Positions 34,699 through 42,568 of a stretch of DNA of 64,000 bases are shown in pieces; position 1 is the stretch's first letter; each line of letters begins with the position of its first letter. The stretch comes from Macrococcoides goetzii (lineage in GTDB: Bacteria; Bacillota; Bacilli; Staphylococcales; Staphylococcaceae). The stretch spans positions 124,001 through 188,000 of the forward strand of contig NZ_MJBI02000002.1 in the NCBI RefSeq assembly GCF_002742385.2. The letters run 5' to 3'. The notes beneath the pieces were generated by a model. That model was not told the DNA's origin. It did not search any database and saw nothing but the letters and a program-made list of their open reading frames with translations. The position numbers and the translations under genes were made by a program.

Positions 34699-35976
34699 TT
34701 AAATCACACTTAATCCTTGTTCCAGGTCTGCGATGATATCATCGATATGTTCAATGCCAATAGAAATTCGAATCGTTTCTGGACTTACACCTGCTGCGAG
34801 TTGTTCAGCTTCTGTAAGTTGTGCATGTGTAGTAGAAGCGGGATGAATGATAAGCGATTTTGCATCTCCAACATTTGCAAGTAAAGAGAAGAGCTCAAGT
34901 GATTCGATAAACTTCTTACCAGCTTCACGTCCACCTTTAACTCCGAACGTAAAGATAGAACCTGCACCTTTCGGTAAGTATTTTTCTTGCAATGTTTTGT
35001 ATGGACTGTCTGGTGTATCTGCATATTTAATCCAGGCAACCTTATCGTGATTTGAAAGAAACGCGATTACTTTTTGTGTATTTTCCACGTGACGCTCTAC
35101 ACGAAGCGAAAGTGTTTCTAATCCTTGGGTTAATAAAAATGAATTGAACGGTGAAATTGCTGCACCAGTATCTCTGAGTAGTGTTGTGCGTATCTTAAAG
35201 GCATAGGCAGCTTCACCAAAAGCTTCGGTAAAAATGAGATTATGATAGCTTGGATCAGGTTCGGATAAGTTTGCAAACTTACCATTATCCCAGTCAAAAT
35301 TACCACTATCAATAATGACGCCACCAATTGAAGTACCATGTCCTCCTATAAATTTCGTTGCGGAATGTACGACAATATCTGCACCAAACTCAATTGGACG
35401 ACACAGATAGGGAGAAGCAAAAGTATTATCGACGATTAAAGGAATACCATGATTGTGTGCAATGTTTGCAAGCGCTTCAATATCTTCAACATTTCCTTCA
35501 GGATTACCGATAGTTTCTACAAAAATAGCTTTTGTATTATCTTTTAATGCCTCTTTTACATGTTCTAAATTTGTCGTATCCACGAGTGTTGCTTCAATAC
35601 CGAATTTCTTAAATGTATGTTCGAATAAAGTGTGTGTTCCACCATATAAGTTTGTAGTCGCTACGATGTGGTCACCGCTGTTCGCAATCGTTTGTATCGC
35701 ATAAGTAATGGCAGCCATTCCTGATGCGACAGCGACACCTGCTACACCACCTTCAAGTTCAGCAACACGTGTCTCAAAAGCAGCTGTTGTAGGATTTGTA
35801 AGTCTTGAATAGATGTTACCTAATTCTTTTAAACCGAAGAGATTTGCAGCATGTTCCGTATCGTTGAATGTAAATGATGTTGTTTGATAAATCGGAAGTG
35901 CACGTGCATTTGTTTCCTTGTCGATAACTTGTCCTGCATGAACTTGCAGAGTTTCAAATTTGTACTGATTTGTCAT
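34699..35976 (-). CDS. metY: O-acetylhomoserine sulfhydrylase (MetY)
   Basis: The 425-residue PLP enzyme makes homocysteine from O-acetylhomoserine and sulfide. [29 protein letters not shown] and the PLP-Lys motif [12 protein letters not shown] are diagnostic of the Cys/Met metabolism family; length matches OAH sulfhydrylases rather than shorter cystathionine enzymes. An AGGAGG site precedes the ATG. It is the first gene behind a SAM-I riboswitch and is followed without a gap by metA. Consumption of sulfide also ties it loosely to the CstR system at 11-16 kb. Confidence 0.93.
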   Translation of the reverse strand: MTNQYKFETLQVHAGQVIDKETNARALPIYQTTSFTFNDTEHAANLFGLKELGNIYSRLTNPTTAAFETRVAELEGGVAGVAVASGMAAITYAIQTIANSGDHIVATTNLYGGTHTLFEHTFKKFGIEATLVDTTNLEHVKEALKDNTKAIFVETIGNPEGNVEDIEALANIAHNHGIPLIVDNTFASPYLCRPIEFGADIVVHSATKFIGGHGTSIGGVIIDSGNFDWDNGKFANLSEPDPSYHNLIFTEAFGEAAYAFKIRTTLLRDTGAAISPFNSFLLTQGLETLSLRVERHVENTQKVIAFLSNHDKVAWIKYADTPDSPYKTLQEKYLPKGAGSIFTFGVKGGREAGKKFIESLELFSLLANVGDAKSLIIHPASTTHAQLTEAEQLAAGVSPETIRISIGIEHIDDIIADLEQGLSVI

Positions 35977-36031
35977 AATGAATTCCTCCTGGCATTAAAT
36001 TGTATTCCACACTAAATTTAATAAGAGGAGC

Positions 36032-36066
36032 AAAAAAATGAGTCTACCTCAAAGAAGTAGACTCAT
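36032..36066 (-). terminator. Riboswitch terminator of the metY leader
   Basis: On the minus strand, ATGAGTCTACTTC pairs with the following arm ending in GACTCAT, then a run of seven Ts. The 5' arm abuts the 3' side of the SAM aptamer, the usual arrangement for SAM-dependent termination. Confidence 0.9.
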
Positions 36067-36165
36067 AAGCTCATCTTTCAGGTTATACCTGCTGGAATTA
36101 GCACCTAATTGAATAGGTTGCTGGGTTTCATAGGGCCAGTCCCTCCACCACTCTGGATAAGTAAT
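36062..36165 (-). ncRNA. SAM-I riboswitch (S-box) aptamer
   Basis: Read on the minus strand it contains CTTATCCAGAGTGGTGGAGG, GGACTGGCCC, ATGAAACCCAGCAACC, AGGTGCTAATTCCAGCAGG and the closing GAAAGATGAG, i.e. the complete S-box core. With SAM bound, the downstream terminator forms and metY-metA are off. Confidence 0.96.
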
Positions 36166-36189
36166 ATTTAGTTGTAAGAATTAAACATA

Positions 36190-36218
36190 ATTCTAAAACG
36201 ATTATTCTGAATTGTCAA
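36190..36218 (-). promoter_or_regulatory. Promoter of the SAM riboswitch-metY-metA transcript
   Basis: On the minus strand TTGACA (36213-36218), a 17-bp spacer and TAGAAT (36190-36195). Confidence 0.8.
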
Positions 36219-36240
36219 ATATTTATTTTGAAATTTTTTG

Positions 36241-37101
36241 TTAGTTATTTTTTAATTTATTGATATATTCCTCTAGTTTCTCTTGATTTTCTTGTGAAAT
36301 TTCAGGAAACTCAGGTTTTAATCGCTTTATTGTATCTATCATAACTTCTGTAACGATACGTCTTGTATGCCATTCATCATCTGCAGGTAAAATGAACCAC
36401 GGACTATGTTCAGTAGATGTAGCTTCTAACATTTCAGAGAATATTTTTTGATAGTCATCCCAATACTCACGTTCTTTTACGTCATTGAATGAAAATTCCC
36501 AGTTCTTATCTTTATTAGTCATTCGCTCAAGTAAACGATCACGTTGCTCATCTTTAGACATGTTGAAGAAGAATTTAATCACTTCAAATCCATTTTCGGT
36601 TAAATAACGTTCATAATCATTGATTTGACGGTATCGTGTTTTCCAAATTGATTCATCTACTTCATTATTTGGCGTTTCATGTTCTTCAACAGAATCATGT
36701 ATTCTTGGCGCAAGTACATCTTCATAGTATGAGCGATTAAAAATTCCAATTTGCCCACGCTCAGGCAGCCCTTCATGATAACGCCATAAATAGTCATGTT
36801 TAAGTTCTGTGTCATTCGGCTTACCAAAAGAAGTAGTCTTTAATCCCTGTGCACTTAGATTAGAGAAGATATAACTGATAACTTCATCTTTTCCGGCGGC
36901 ATCTAGCGCCTGCAGCACAACGATGATACCATTTTTTTCAGCAGCATGTAATTTTAGGTGGAGCTCTTCAAGTTTTTCTGTTAAATCAGGTATGATATCG
37001 TTTTTTATTTTATCGTTATTTTGTTTTTCATTTTCTGTTGATTTATAATTATTAAAATCAAATTTAGTATTGGGTGTTACTTTATATTGATTAATGTCCA
37101 T
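36241..37101 (-). CDS. ppk2: Polyphosphate kinase 2 family protein
   Basis: The 286-residue cytoplasmic kinase moves phosphate between polyphosphate and nucleotides. It has Walker A VLQALDAAGKDEVI, the lid/Walker B region RGQIGIFNRSYYEDVL and ERYLTENGFEVIKFFFN, all diagnostic of PPK2. The GKD(E) form resembles class III enzymes, which use AMP and ADP; the class is a guess. ATG 37101 has a GGAGGG site. It stands alone upstream of a divergent acetyltransferase gene. Confidence 0.9.
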   Translation of the reverse strand: MDINQYKVTPNTKFDFNNYKSTENEKQNNDKIKNDIIPDLTEKLEELHLKLHAAEKNGIIVVLQALDAAGKDEVISYIFSNLSAQGLKTTSFGKPNDTELKHDYLWRYHEGLPERGQIGIFNRSYYEDVLAPRIHDSVEEHETPNNEVDESIWKTRYRQINDYERYLTENGFEVIKFFFNMSKDEQRDRLLERMTNKDKNWEFSFNDVKEREYWDDYQKIFSEMLEATSTEHSPWFILPADDEWHTRRIVTEVMIDTIKRLKPEFPEISQENQEKLEEYINKLKNN

Positions 37102-37233
37102 ATAAACCCTCCATATCTTTTTTGAATGTTTTCCCTGATAAATATACAAATAAACAGTATTTACATCTATTTGTTATAATTTAATAATAATCCTTATGAA
37201 ATAAGATGATTTTTGAGAGGAAGAGAGAACTTT

Positions 37234-37701
37234 ATGAAACTTATTCGATATACACAAAACTACGAAGATTTACTATTACAATTTGAGTTAACTGAAGAAC
37301 AATTAAAGTTTGTGAAAAGTCCGGAAGTAAACATCAGTGTGGCAAAAGAGGATACTAATCGCACACCAATTTTTGGGTTAAATGACGAGGGAATACCTGT
37401 TGTATTTTTTGTGTTACATGAACATAGTGAATTTGAAAGCAAATTTGAAGTGGATAACAGTATATACATAAGATCTTTTGCGACTGATTATCGACACTTA
37501 AGAAATGGTTATGCAAAACAAGCGTTAATTGCTTTACCGGAATTTATTATGAGTCATTTTCCGCATATAAAATATATAACGTTACTTGTGGATGTACCCA
37601 ATACGGTTGCACACGACATGTATTTAAAACTTGGATTTGAACAAGGTAATCAAATAGAGGGTGAAAGATATCCGGCTTATTGCATGATCAAAAAAATATA
37701 A
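37234..37701 (+). CDS. GNAT-family N-acetyltransferase
   Basis: The 155-residue protein has the GNAT acetyl-CoA fold: a beta strand with NSIYIRSFATDYRHLRNGYAKQAL (motif A, Arg/Gln-x-x-Gly-x-Ala variant) and DVPNTVAHDMYLKLGFEQ (motif B). ATG 37234 follows GAGGAAGAGAG. Substrate is unknown. A perfect hairpin shared with the converging FNT gene follows. Confidence 0.82.
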   Translation: MKLIRYTQNYEDLLLQFELTEEQLKFVKSPEVNISVAKEDTNRTPIFGLNDEGIPVVFFVLHEHSEFESKFEVDNSIYIRSFATDYRHLRNGYAKQALIALPEFIMSHFPHIKYITLLVDVPNTVAHDMYLKLGFEQGNQIEGERYPAYCMIKKI

Positions 37702-37705
37702 AAAA

Positions 37706-37732
37706 TGCGTGAAGTATACACTTCACGCAAAT
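37706..37732. terminator. Hairpin between the GNAT and formate/nitrite transporter genes
   Basis: TGCGTGAAGT pairs perfectly with ACTTCACGCA (37706-37715 with 37720-37729), with A-rich and T-poor flanks; it is likely bidirectional. Confidence 0.7.
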
Positions 37733-37742
37733 AAAAAGTTAT

Positions 37743-38573
37743 TTAGTTTCTGATGACATCGTCTCTTCTACCGTTTAAGTATGCATAGACTAATCCGATG
37801 AATAAACCACCACCGATGTAGTTACCGATATATGCGTAGAAGATATTTTTAAGCACATCGATCCAAGATAATGCATCGATATTGTAGAACATCATTCCGG
37901 CAAACAATCCTGCATTGTAAACAACGTGTTCGTAAGCCATAAATACAAAGATAACTACTCCGATACCGATAAAGAATACTTTAGCTAATACTTCCTTACA
38001 TTGTAACGAAATATAAATACCGATATTGATAAAGAAGTTAGCGAATATCCCTTTAATTAGAATTGCATGCCAACTTGATGCTATTGTTTTTGCATCTACT
38101 GTTTTCGTTAATGCTGCTACCATTTCAGGTGTCATAACTTTAGTGCCTGTCATCATTCCAAATAAGATAAATCCACCAATAATATTTCCCAGGAAACATA
38201 ACGTAAATATTTTTATAATTTTACCCATTGTGATTGTTTTGAAATAATAACCCACTGTAAAGAACATAAAGTTACTTGTTAATAATTCAGAATTAGTAAG
38301 TACGATCATTACGAGTGCGATACTGAATGCAATTGCCCCTACTAAATTGATAAGCCCTGCATTTTCAGTTGAAGCAAATTGTGTCTTAGCTGCAAGTTGA
38401 AGCACTGCCATAATAGCTAGTAAAAAACCTGACATAATCGCTTTTAACATATAGCGCCCAGGGGTCTTATCTGCCATCACTTCTTTCATTGCTACTTGGT
38501 TTAATACGTTTTCAATGTTACCTTTCGAAGCATAAGTATCTTCGATAGTTTTAGCTGGAATTTCAATAGCCAT
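37743..38573 (-). CDS. Formate/nitrite transporter family channel
   Basis: The 276-residue protein has six TM helices of the FNT fold, with TNSELLTSNFMFF, GNIIGGFILFG, KGIFANFFINIGIYISLQ and GNYIGGGLFIGLVYAYLN matching family motifs. It is a pentameric channel for formate, nitrite or related small anions. ATG 38573 has an AGGAGG site. A 13-bp perfect palindrome lies in its promoter spacer, so it is probably repressed by a dedicated regulator. It resembles the staphylococcal FNT near nitrate genes, but none are here. Confidence 0.9.
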   Translation of the reverse strand: MAIEIPAKTIEDTYASKGNIENVLNQVAMKEVMADKTPGRYMLKAIMSGFLLAIMAVLQLAAKTQFASTENAGLINLVGAIAFSIALVMIVLTNSELLTSNFMFFTVGYYFKTITMGKIIKIFTLCFLGNIIGGFILFGMMTGTKVMTPEMVAALTKTVDAKTIASSWHAILIKGIFANFFINIGIYISLQCKEVLAKVFFIGIGVVIFVFMAYEHVVYNAGLFAGMMFYNIDALSWIDVLKNIFYAYIGNYIGGGLFIGLVYAYLNGRRDDVIRN

Positions 38574-38634
38574 TGTAGAGCCTCCTGTTGAACAAAATTT
38601 TATGAATAAACATGAATGTGATAAATACAATATT

Positions 38635-38663
38635 ATTATATCTGTTACTGAGTAACGTGTATA
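38635..38663 (-). promoter_or_regulatory. FNT promoter with an embedded 13-bp palindrome
   Basis: On the minus strand TATACA (38658-38663) and TATAAT (38635-38640) are 17 bp apart. GTTACTCAGTAAC, a perfect palindrome, occupies 38644-38656 inside the spacer. Confidence 0.55.
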
Positions 38664-38688
38664 TAGTTAATTTGTGAAAAGGTGAACA

Positions 38689-39210
38689 TTATACTAAATC
38701 AAGCATCATTATATAGTCGGTCTGTGCTTCATCGCCCATTTGAAAGACATGAGAATCGATATGTTTAAAGCCGATTTTTTTATAAAAATCTAATGCATTA
38801 TGGTTATGTTCCCATACACCCAGCCATATTTTTTTGATGTTTTGATCTTGTGCACGTGATACTGCCTTTTCATATAAATGTTTACCAATACCTTGTTTTT
38901 GAAAAGTTTTGTCGACATAAATTCGCTCAATTTCGAGTGAATTATCCGTTATATTTTCTGTTTGAGCAGCATTGGTATTAATTTTTAAGTAACCAGCAAC
39001 TTGTTCTTTGATTAAAGCAAAATAAAATTCTGAATGTGGATCATTAAGCTGAGTCATCATCTTTTCTTTAGTGAAAGATGTCTTTAAGTAATGATCGATA
39101 ACTTCATCCTTATTATCCGGTCTGAAAGTATCATCGAATGTTTTTTTGCTTATATTGATTAGAGTATTGAGATCGTTTTCTGTAACTTTGCGTATTACAA
39201 TTTTATTCAT
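38689..39210 (-). CDS. GNAT-family N-acetyltransferase
   Basis: The 173-residue protein opens with IVIRKVTENDLNTLINISKKTF and has the acetyl-CoA loop VDKTFQKQGIGKHLYEKAV (Q-x-x-G-I-G) and NHNALDFYKKIGFKHIDSH, typical of the PaiA/RimI-like GNAT group. ATG 39210 is chosen because AAAGGAG stands 10 bp upstream; longer in-frame starts have none. The acceptor may be a polyamine or small molecule, unknown. Confidence 0.86.
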   Translation of the reverse strand: MNKIVIRKVTENDLNTLINISKKTFDDTFRPDNKDEVIDHYLKTSFTKEKMMTQLNDPHSEFYFALIKEQVAGYLKINTNAAQTENITDNSLEIERIYVDKTFQKQGIGKHLYEKAVSRAQDQNIKKIWLGVWEHNHNALDFYKKIGFKHIDSHVFQMGDEAQTDYIMMLDLV

Positions 39211-39316
39211 AAAGCGAGCTCCTTTAGTCAATTTGTTAATCCACATTATGAGCTTAAATGAATGTTTATGCAATCAATATTTGTATAGTAATATGTTGAT
39301 GAAATAAAATTTCGAG

Positions 39317-39345
39317 TTGACAAAATTTAGTTTCGCGAGTACTGT
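39317..39345 (+). promoter_or_regulatory. Promoter of the TPP riboswitch-ykoEDC transcript
   Basis: TTGACA (39317-39322), 17-bp spacer, TACTGT (39340-39345). Confidence 0.65.
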
Positions 39346-39368
39346 AAAAATAACAAATCAAATAAGCG

Positions 39369-39457
39369 CACTAGGGGTGTTTTATTAAAAACTGAGATAA
39401 GGCTGTAGCCTTAGACCCTTTGAACCTGATCTAGATGATACTAGCGTAGGGAAGTGT
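39369..39457 (+). ncRNA. TPP riboswitch (THI element)
   Basis: The aptamer core is clear: CTAGGGGTG, then CTGAGA, ACCCTTTGAACCTGATCTAG, GATACTAGCGTAGGGAAGTG. It lies 80 bases upstream of ykoE and should switch off ykoEDC when thiamine pyrophosphate is abundant. Confidence 0.96.
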
Positions 39458-39523
39458 ATAGTCACAGTATAAGTGTGGCTATTTTTCCGTACGCAGTCTT
39501 CTTTATAGAAGGATGCGTATTTT
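39458..39523 (+). terminator. Tandem hairpins of the TPP expression platform
   Basis: ATAGTCACA/TGTGGCTAT (39458-39466 with 39474-39482) is followed by TTTTT, and a second hairpin with TACGCA/TGCGTA arms (39490-39519) is followed by seven Ts ending at the ykoE ribosome site. Confidence 0.75.
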
Positions 39524-39539
39524 TTATGGAGGAATGAAA

Positions 39540-40124
39540 ATGAACAGACATAGTCAGGGTTTGAAGTTGTCAGAAATTTTAGTGACAGTATTAGTAGCAG
39601 TATTATTTGCGGTAGCGTACAATTTTGTCTGGTTACCTTATGAGGCGATGAAACCACTGGGGCTACATTTTGAACAGTTAATATATGGTGTTTGGTTTAT
39701 GGCTGCAGTTGTGGCTTATTTAATTGTTCCAAAAGCAGGAATTGCATTACTGGCTGAGTTTGCAGCAGGTGCAGGAGAGACAATTGTAATGGGGAAATTT
39801 GATATTCCAACGTTTGTTTTTGCATTTTTACAAGGTTTGGCATGTGAATTTGTATTTATGTTATTCAAATATCAATCACGTAGCATGATGGTGTGTATAT
39901 TAGCGGGTGTTGCAGCTGCAATTATAAGTCTGCCAGTTGAGTATTTCTATGGATATATGTCTGAAGTAGCAGGATGGAACGTGCTGCTTTATATTATAAT
40001 GCGTTTGATTAGTGGCGCATTAGTAACCGGGGTGTTGTCATATTTAATTGTTAAAGCATTGGATCAGACTGGTGTAACGAAGCTATTCAGAACGTCAACT
40101 CAATCAGATTACGATAGTTTATAG
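39540..40124 (+). CDS. ykoE: HMP/thiamine ECF transporter S component YkoE
   Basis: The 194-residue membrane protein has about five to six TM helices and the YkoE pattern FNFVWLPYEAM-like opening with KPLGLHFEQLIYGVWFMA and AELIAGAGETIVMG-like GEFAAGAGE. It is the substrate-binding S subunit for hydroxymethylpyrimidine or thiamine in an energy-coupling factor transporter. ATG 39540 is 6 bp after GGAGGA; ATG 39534 touches that site. It heads the ykoEDC operon under a TPP riboswitch. Confidence 0.9.
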   Translation: MNRHSQGLKLSEILVTVLVAVLFAVAYNFVWLPYEAMKPLGLHFEQLIYGVWFMAAVVAYLIVPKAGIALLAEFAAGAGETIVMGKFDIPTFVFAFLQGLACEFVFMLFKYQSRSMMVCILAGVAAAIISLPVEYFYGYMSEVAGWNVLLYIIMRLISGALVTGVLSYLIVKALDQTGVTKLFRTSTQSDYDSL

Positions 40125-41540
40125 ATGATGTTATCTGTTAGAAATTTAAGATTGAAATATCCCGGTGAAGCAGAAAAGATATTTGACGGTATCGATATTA
40201 CGATAGCAGAGAAAGAAAAAGTATTATTGCTCGGACCTTCAGGTTCTGGAAAGAGCACATTGTTGAACGTACTAAGTGGCATCGTCCCGGAGTTGATAGA
40301 TTTACCCATGAAATATGATGTATTAGAACGTGATATGAATGCTAGTGTTATATTTCAGGATCCAGACAGTCAATTTTGTATGCCGAAAGTCTATGAAGAA
40401 CTGGCTTTTATTCTGGAAAATCAAAATGTTGATAAATTGCAAATGAATCACTTGATTAATGATGTTTTGATTAAAGTAGGACTGGATGTTGAACCCTCAC
40501 AACAAATCAATCAACTCAGTGGTGGTATGAAACAGAAACTCGCAATTGCAGGGTCATTGCTGCAGAATGCTGATACGTGGTTTTTAGATGAACCTACAGC
40601 GATGCTCGATAGCGATGCTACAAAGCATTTATGGGAATTGATGATCGAATTATGGCAGGATAAGACAGTGCTTATCGTAGAACATAAAGTTGAGCATATC
40701 TGGCGATACGTTGATCGTATTATTCTGATTGATGCTGATGGGAAGTTAGTTACACAAGGCACACCACAAATTATTCTTGCACAACATGAAGACTTATTGA
40801 ATCAGTATGGTGTATGGCATCCTAATACATATAAGTGTGCACCAAAACCATTGCATTATGAGCATATGTCTAATGAATTTGAACTCGTGTTAAAAGATGT
40901 GGCAGTAAAACGTAAAGAAAAGACGTTGTATCATATTGATAAACTTGTCGTTAGCAGTCATGAATGGATTGCGATTACTGGAAAGAACGGAACAGGAAAA
41001 ACAACGTTATTAGAATCTTTGATGCAGCTTATCCCGTATAAAGGTTTGATGCAATACGATGATAAAACTTTGAAGAAAGTAAAAGATGCAGCGCGTAATA
41101 TGTACCTCGTCTATCAAAATCCTGAACTGCAATTTATTCAAGGTAGTGTATACGATGAAATATTCTTTAACTTTCAATTTTTAGATAAAAGCCGAGCTGG
41201 GGAACGTACATCGAATTTATTAAAGCAATTAAATCTGTACCATCTAAAAGATCGTCATCCTTTTGAACTTTCCATGGGACAAAAGAGAAGATTAAGTGTT
41301 GCGACTGCATTGAGTACAAAAGCTGATATTGTGTTACTAGATGAACCAACATTTGGGCTGGATAGTCATAATACGTTCGAACTTATTGAATTATTTAAAG
41401 CGCGTGTGCAATCTGGTCAGACGATTATTATGGTGACGCATGATGACGAAATCATAAAGCGATACCCTTCTACCGTGTTACGCATTCAGGATGGGATACT
41501 TTCTGAAGTGAGGAGGGGTGATGATGTACGAACAGTTTAA
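40125..41540 (+). CDS. ykoD: ECF transporter duplicated ATPase YkoD
   Basis: The 471-residue protein has two ABC ATPase domains in one chain. Domain 1 has [21 protein letters not shown] and WFLDEPTAMLD; domain 2 (from about 255) has GKNGTGKTT, LSMGQKRRLSVA and VLLDEPTFGLD. Both catalytic sets look intact. It powers the YkoE/YkoC module. The ATG directly follows the ykoE stop, and its end overlaps ykoC. Confidence 0.92.
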   Translation: MMLSVRNLRLKYPGEAEKIFDGIDITIAEKEKVLLLGPSGSGKSTLLNVLSGIVPELIDLPMKYDVLERDMNASVIFQDPDSQFCMPKVYEELAFILENQNVDKLQMNHLINDVLIKVGLDVEPSQQINQLSGGMKQKLAIAGSLLQNADTWFLDEPTAMLDSDATKHLWELMIELWQDKTVLIVEHKVEHIWRYVDRIILIDADGKLVTQGTPQIILAQHEDLLNQYGVWHPNTYKCAPKPLHYEHMSNEFELVLKDVAVKRKEKTLYHIDKLVVSSHEWIAITGKNGTGKTTLLESLMQLIPYKGLMQYDDKTLKKVKDAARNMYLVYQNPELQFIQGSVYDEIFFNFQFLDKSRAGERTSNLLKQLNLYHLKDRHPFELSMGQKRRLSVATALSTKADIVLLDEPTFGLDSHNTFELIELFKARVQSGQTIIMVTHDDEIIKRYPSTVLRIQDGILSEVRRGDDVRTV

Positions 41541-42315
41541 GGTATATCATACATTTATGGATCATGTGAATGTGATAACGAAGTTGACATTAGGGGTTTT
41601 ACTATTTGCACTTGTCATATTCATTCATCATTTTGACTGGATGCTCTATCTAGCGATTATTATGTTTATCTTTATGATAGGGGTTAGTGGTGTGCGTTTG
41701 AAACTTATTATGGCTTTTGTAAGTGTAATGATGTTATTTAGTTTCACTTCGTCATTATTTATGATTTTCTATGGTGACGGCAGTACTACGCTATTTCAAT
41801 GGGGCATCGTGCATATTACAGAAGAAAGTTTATATAGAGGAATACATTTATCACTTAGAACAATTACAGTCAGTTTCTTTGGTTTAAGTATTGCGTTTAC
41901 AAGTGAAATTGTAAAAGTATTCTATAGTTTGATGCAACATTTAAAGGTGAAACCTAAATATGCCTATGCCTTTATGGCAGCAATCCGTATGGTGCCGATG
42001 ATGTTTGAGTCATTCTTCCAATTACGCAATGCTTTGAAAATGCGTTATCACGTTATAGATTCGAGTCAATACAGAGGATTGAATCGCATAAAGCATTTGA
42101 TTATCCCGCTATTAAGTCAAAATATTAGACGTGCACATCGTCTGTCTGTTGCAATGGAGAAAAAAGGATTCCATAATGGTACTAGAACTTACTATTACCA
42201 TGTGCCATTTAGCTATCGGGATATTTTATTGATAGTTATCTTTTTAATAATGGTTGTAAGTGCTTATTTATTGGCAATGTATTTTCCGATAACGCATATG
42301 ACGGACGTACGTTAA
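41521..42315 (+). CDS. ykoC: ECF transporter T component YkoC
   Basis: The 264-residue membrane protein has about five TM helices and the CbiQ/EcfT coupling signature, here AAIRMVPMMFESFFQLRNALKMR and ARG-like RRAHRLSVAMEKKGFHNGTR. It couples ATP hydrolysis by YkoD to substrate release from YkoE. Adjacent ATG codons at 41521 and 41524 follow AGGAGG at 41511-41516; the second is the better spaced. The gene overlaps ykoD by about 20 bp. Confidence 0.88.
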   Translation: MMYEQFKVYHTFMDHVNVITKLTLGVLLFALVIFIHHFDWMLYLAIIMFIFMIGVSGVRLKLIMAFVSVMMLFSFTSSLFMIFYGDGSTTLFQWGIVHITEESLYRGIHLSLRTITVSFFGLSIAFTSEIVKVFYSLMQHLKVKPKYAYAFMAAIRMVPMMFESFFQLRNALKMRYHVIDSSQYRGLNRIKHLIIPLLSQNIRRAHRLSVAMEKKGFHNGTRTYYYHVPFSYRDILLIVIFLIMVVSAYLLAMYFPITHMTDVR

Positions 42316-42325
42316 ATAGATTTGT

Positions 42326-42354
42326 TTGACGCGTAATCAATATACTGATAGAAT
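42326..42354 (+). promoter_or_regulatory. Promoter of the Trp-leader/SNF symporter transcript
   Basis: TTGACG (42326-42331), a 17-bp spacer and TAGAAT (42349-42354) with an extended TGA before it. Transcription should start near 42361, 27 bases before the leader ORF. Confidence 0.8.
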
Positions 42355-42387
42355 AATCAGTAATCTTAAACAAGTGAGGTAATTAGA

Positions 42388-42444
42388 ATGAAGACTTTTG
42401 TACAGAACAGTACAAAATTAAATATGTGGTGGCAGCTGTCATAA
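42388..42444 (+). CDS. Leader peptide with tandem Trp codons (18 residues)
   Basis: An ATG 7 bp after GTGAGGT opens an 18-codon frame encoding MKTFVQNSTKLNMWWQLS and ending at TAA 42442-42444. Two adjacent TGG codons (42427-42432) lie four codons before the stop, the pattern of amino-acid-sensing leader peptides. Strong promoter and ribosome signals support translation. Downstream RNA can fold in alternative registers ending in terminators before a symporter gene. I know of no such Trp leader described in staphylococci, which usually use T-boxes for trp genes. Confidence 0.75.
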   Translation: MKTFVQNSTKLNMWWQLS

Positions 42445-42502
42445 CTTATATTTATGCCCGTCATAGATATAAGTGTCTATGGCGGCTTCATTCGCGTTAC
42501 TT

Positions 42503-42536
42503 GAGGCCGGTTGCGTATGCATAAGGTCTCTTTTTT
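42503..42536 (+). terminator. Attenuator terminator 1
   Basis: GAGGCC (42503-42508) pairs with GGTCTC (42525-42530), with an inner TGC/GCA, followed by six Ts. Confidence 0.75.
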
Positions 42537-42568
42537 GAGGTCGATGCATATGCATTGGCCTCTTTTTT
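42537..42568 (+). terminator. Attenuator terminator 2
   Basis: GAGGTCGATGCAT pairs with ATGCATTGGCCTC (42537-42549 with 42550-42562, two wobble pairs), followed by six Ts. It is nearly a copy of terminator 1. Confidence 0.85.

Larger units (their letters stand above)
42444..42568 (+). promoter_or_regulatory. Attenuator RNA with mutually exclusive hairpins
   Basis: Pairings seen: 1:2 = 42444-42456 with 42462-42474 (13 bp, one G-U); 2:3 = 42458-42467 with 42476-42485; 3:4 = 42483-42490 with 42502-42509 (8 bp, one G-U); 4:5 = terminator 1; 5:6 = 42525-42530 with 42537-42542; 6:7 = terminator 2. The sets {1:2, 3:4, 5:6} and {2:3, T1, T2} exclude each other. A ribosome at the leader stop would mask segment 1 and favour termination, while one stalled at Trp codons would leave it free. 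Confidence 0.7.

Noticed and set aside
35130..35704. Open frames overlapping metY on both strands
   Set aside because: Shadow frames of a well-recognised PLP enzyme, without start signals.
36196..36218. CodY box in the metY promoter
   Set aside because: The TTCAGAA core is present, but only about 10 of 15 positions match, which is near chance in AT-rich DNA.
38664..38690. Rex site near the formate/nitrite channel
   Set aside because: Only one half (TTGTGA) is present, and it lies upstream of the -35 at the end of another gene.
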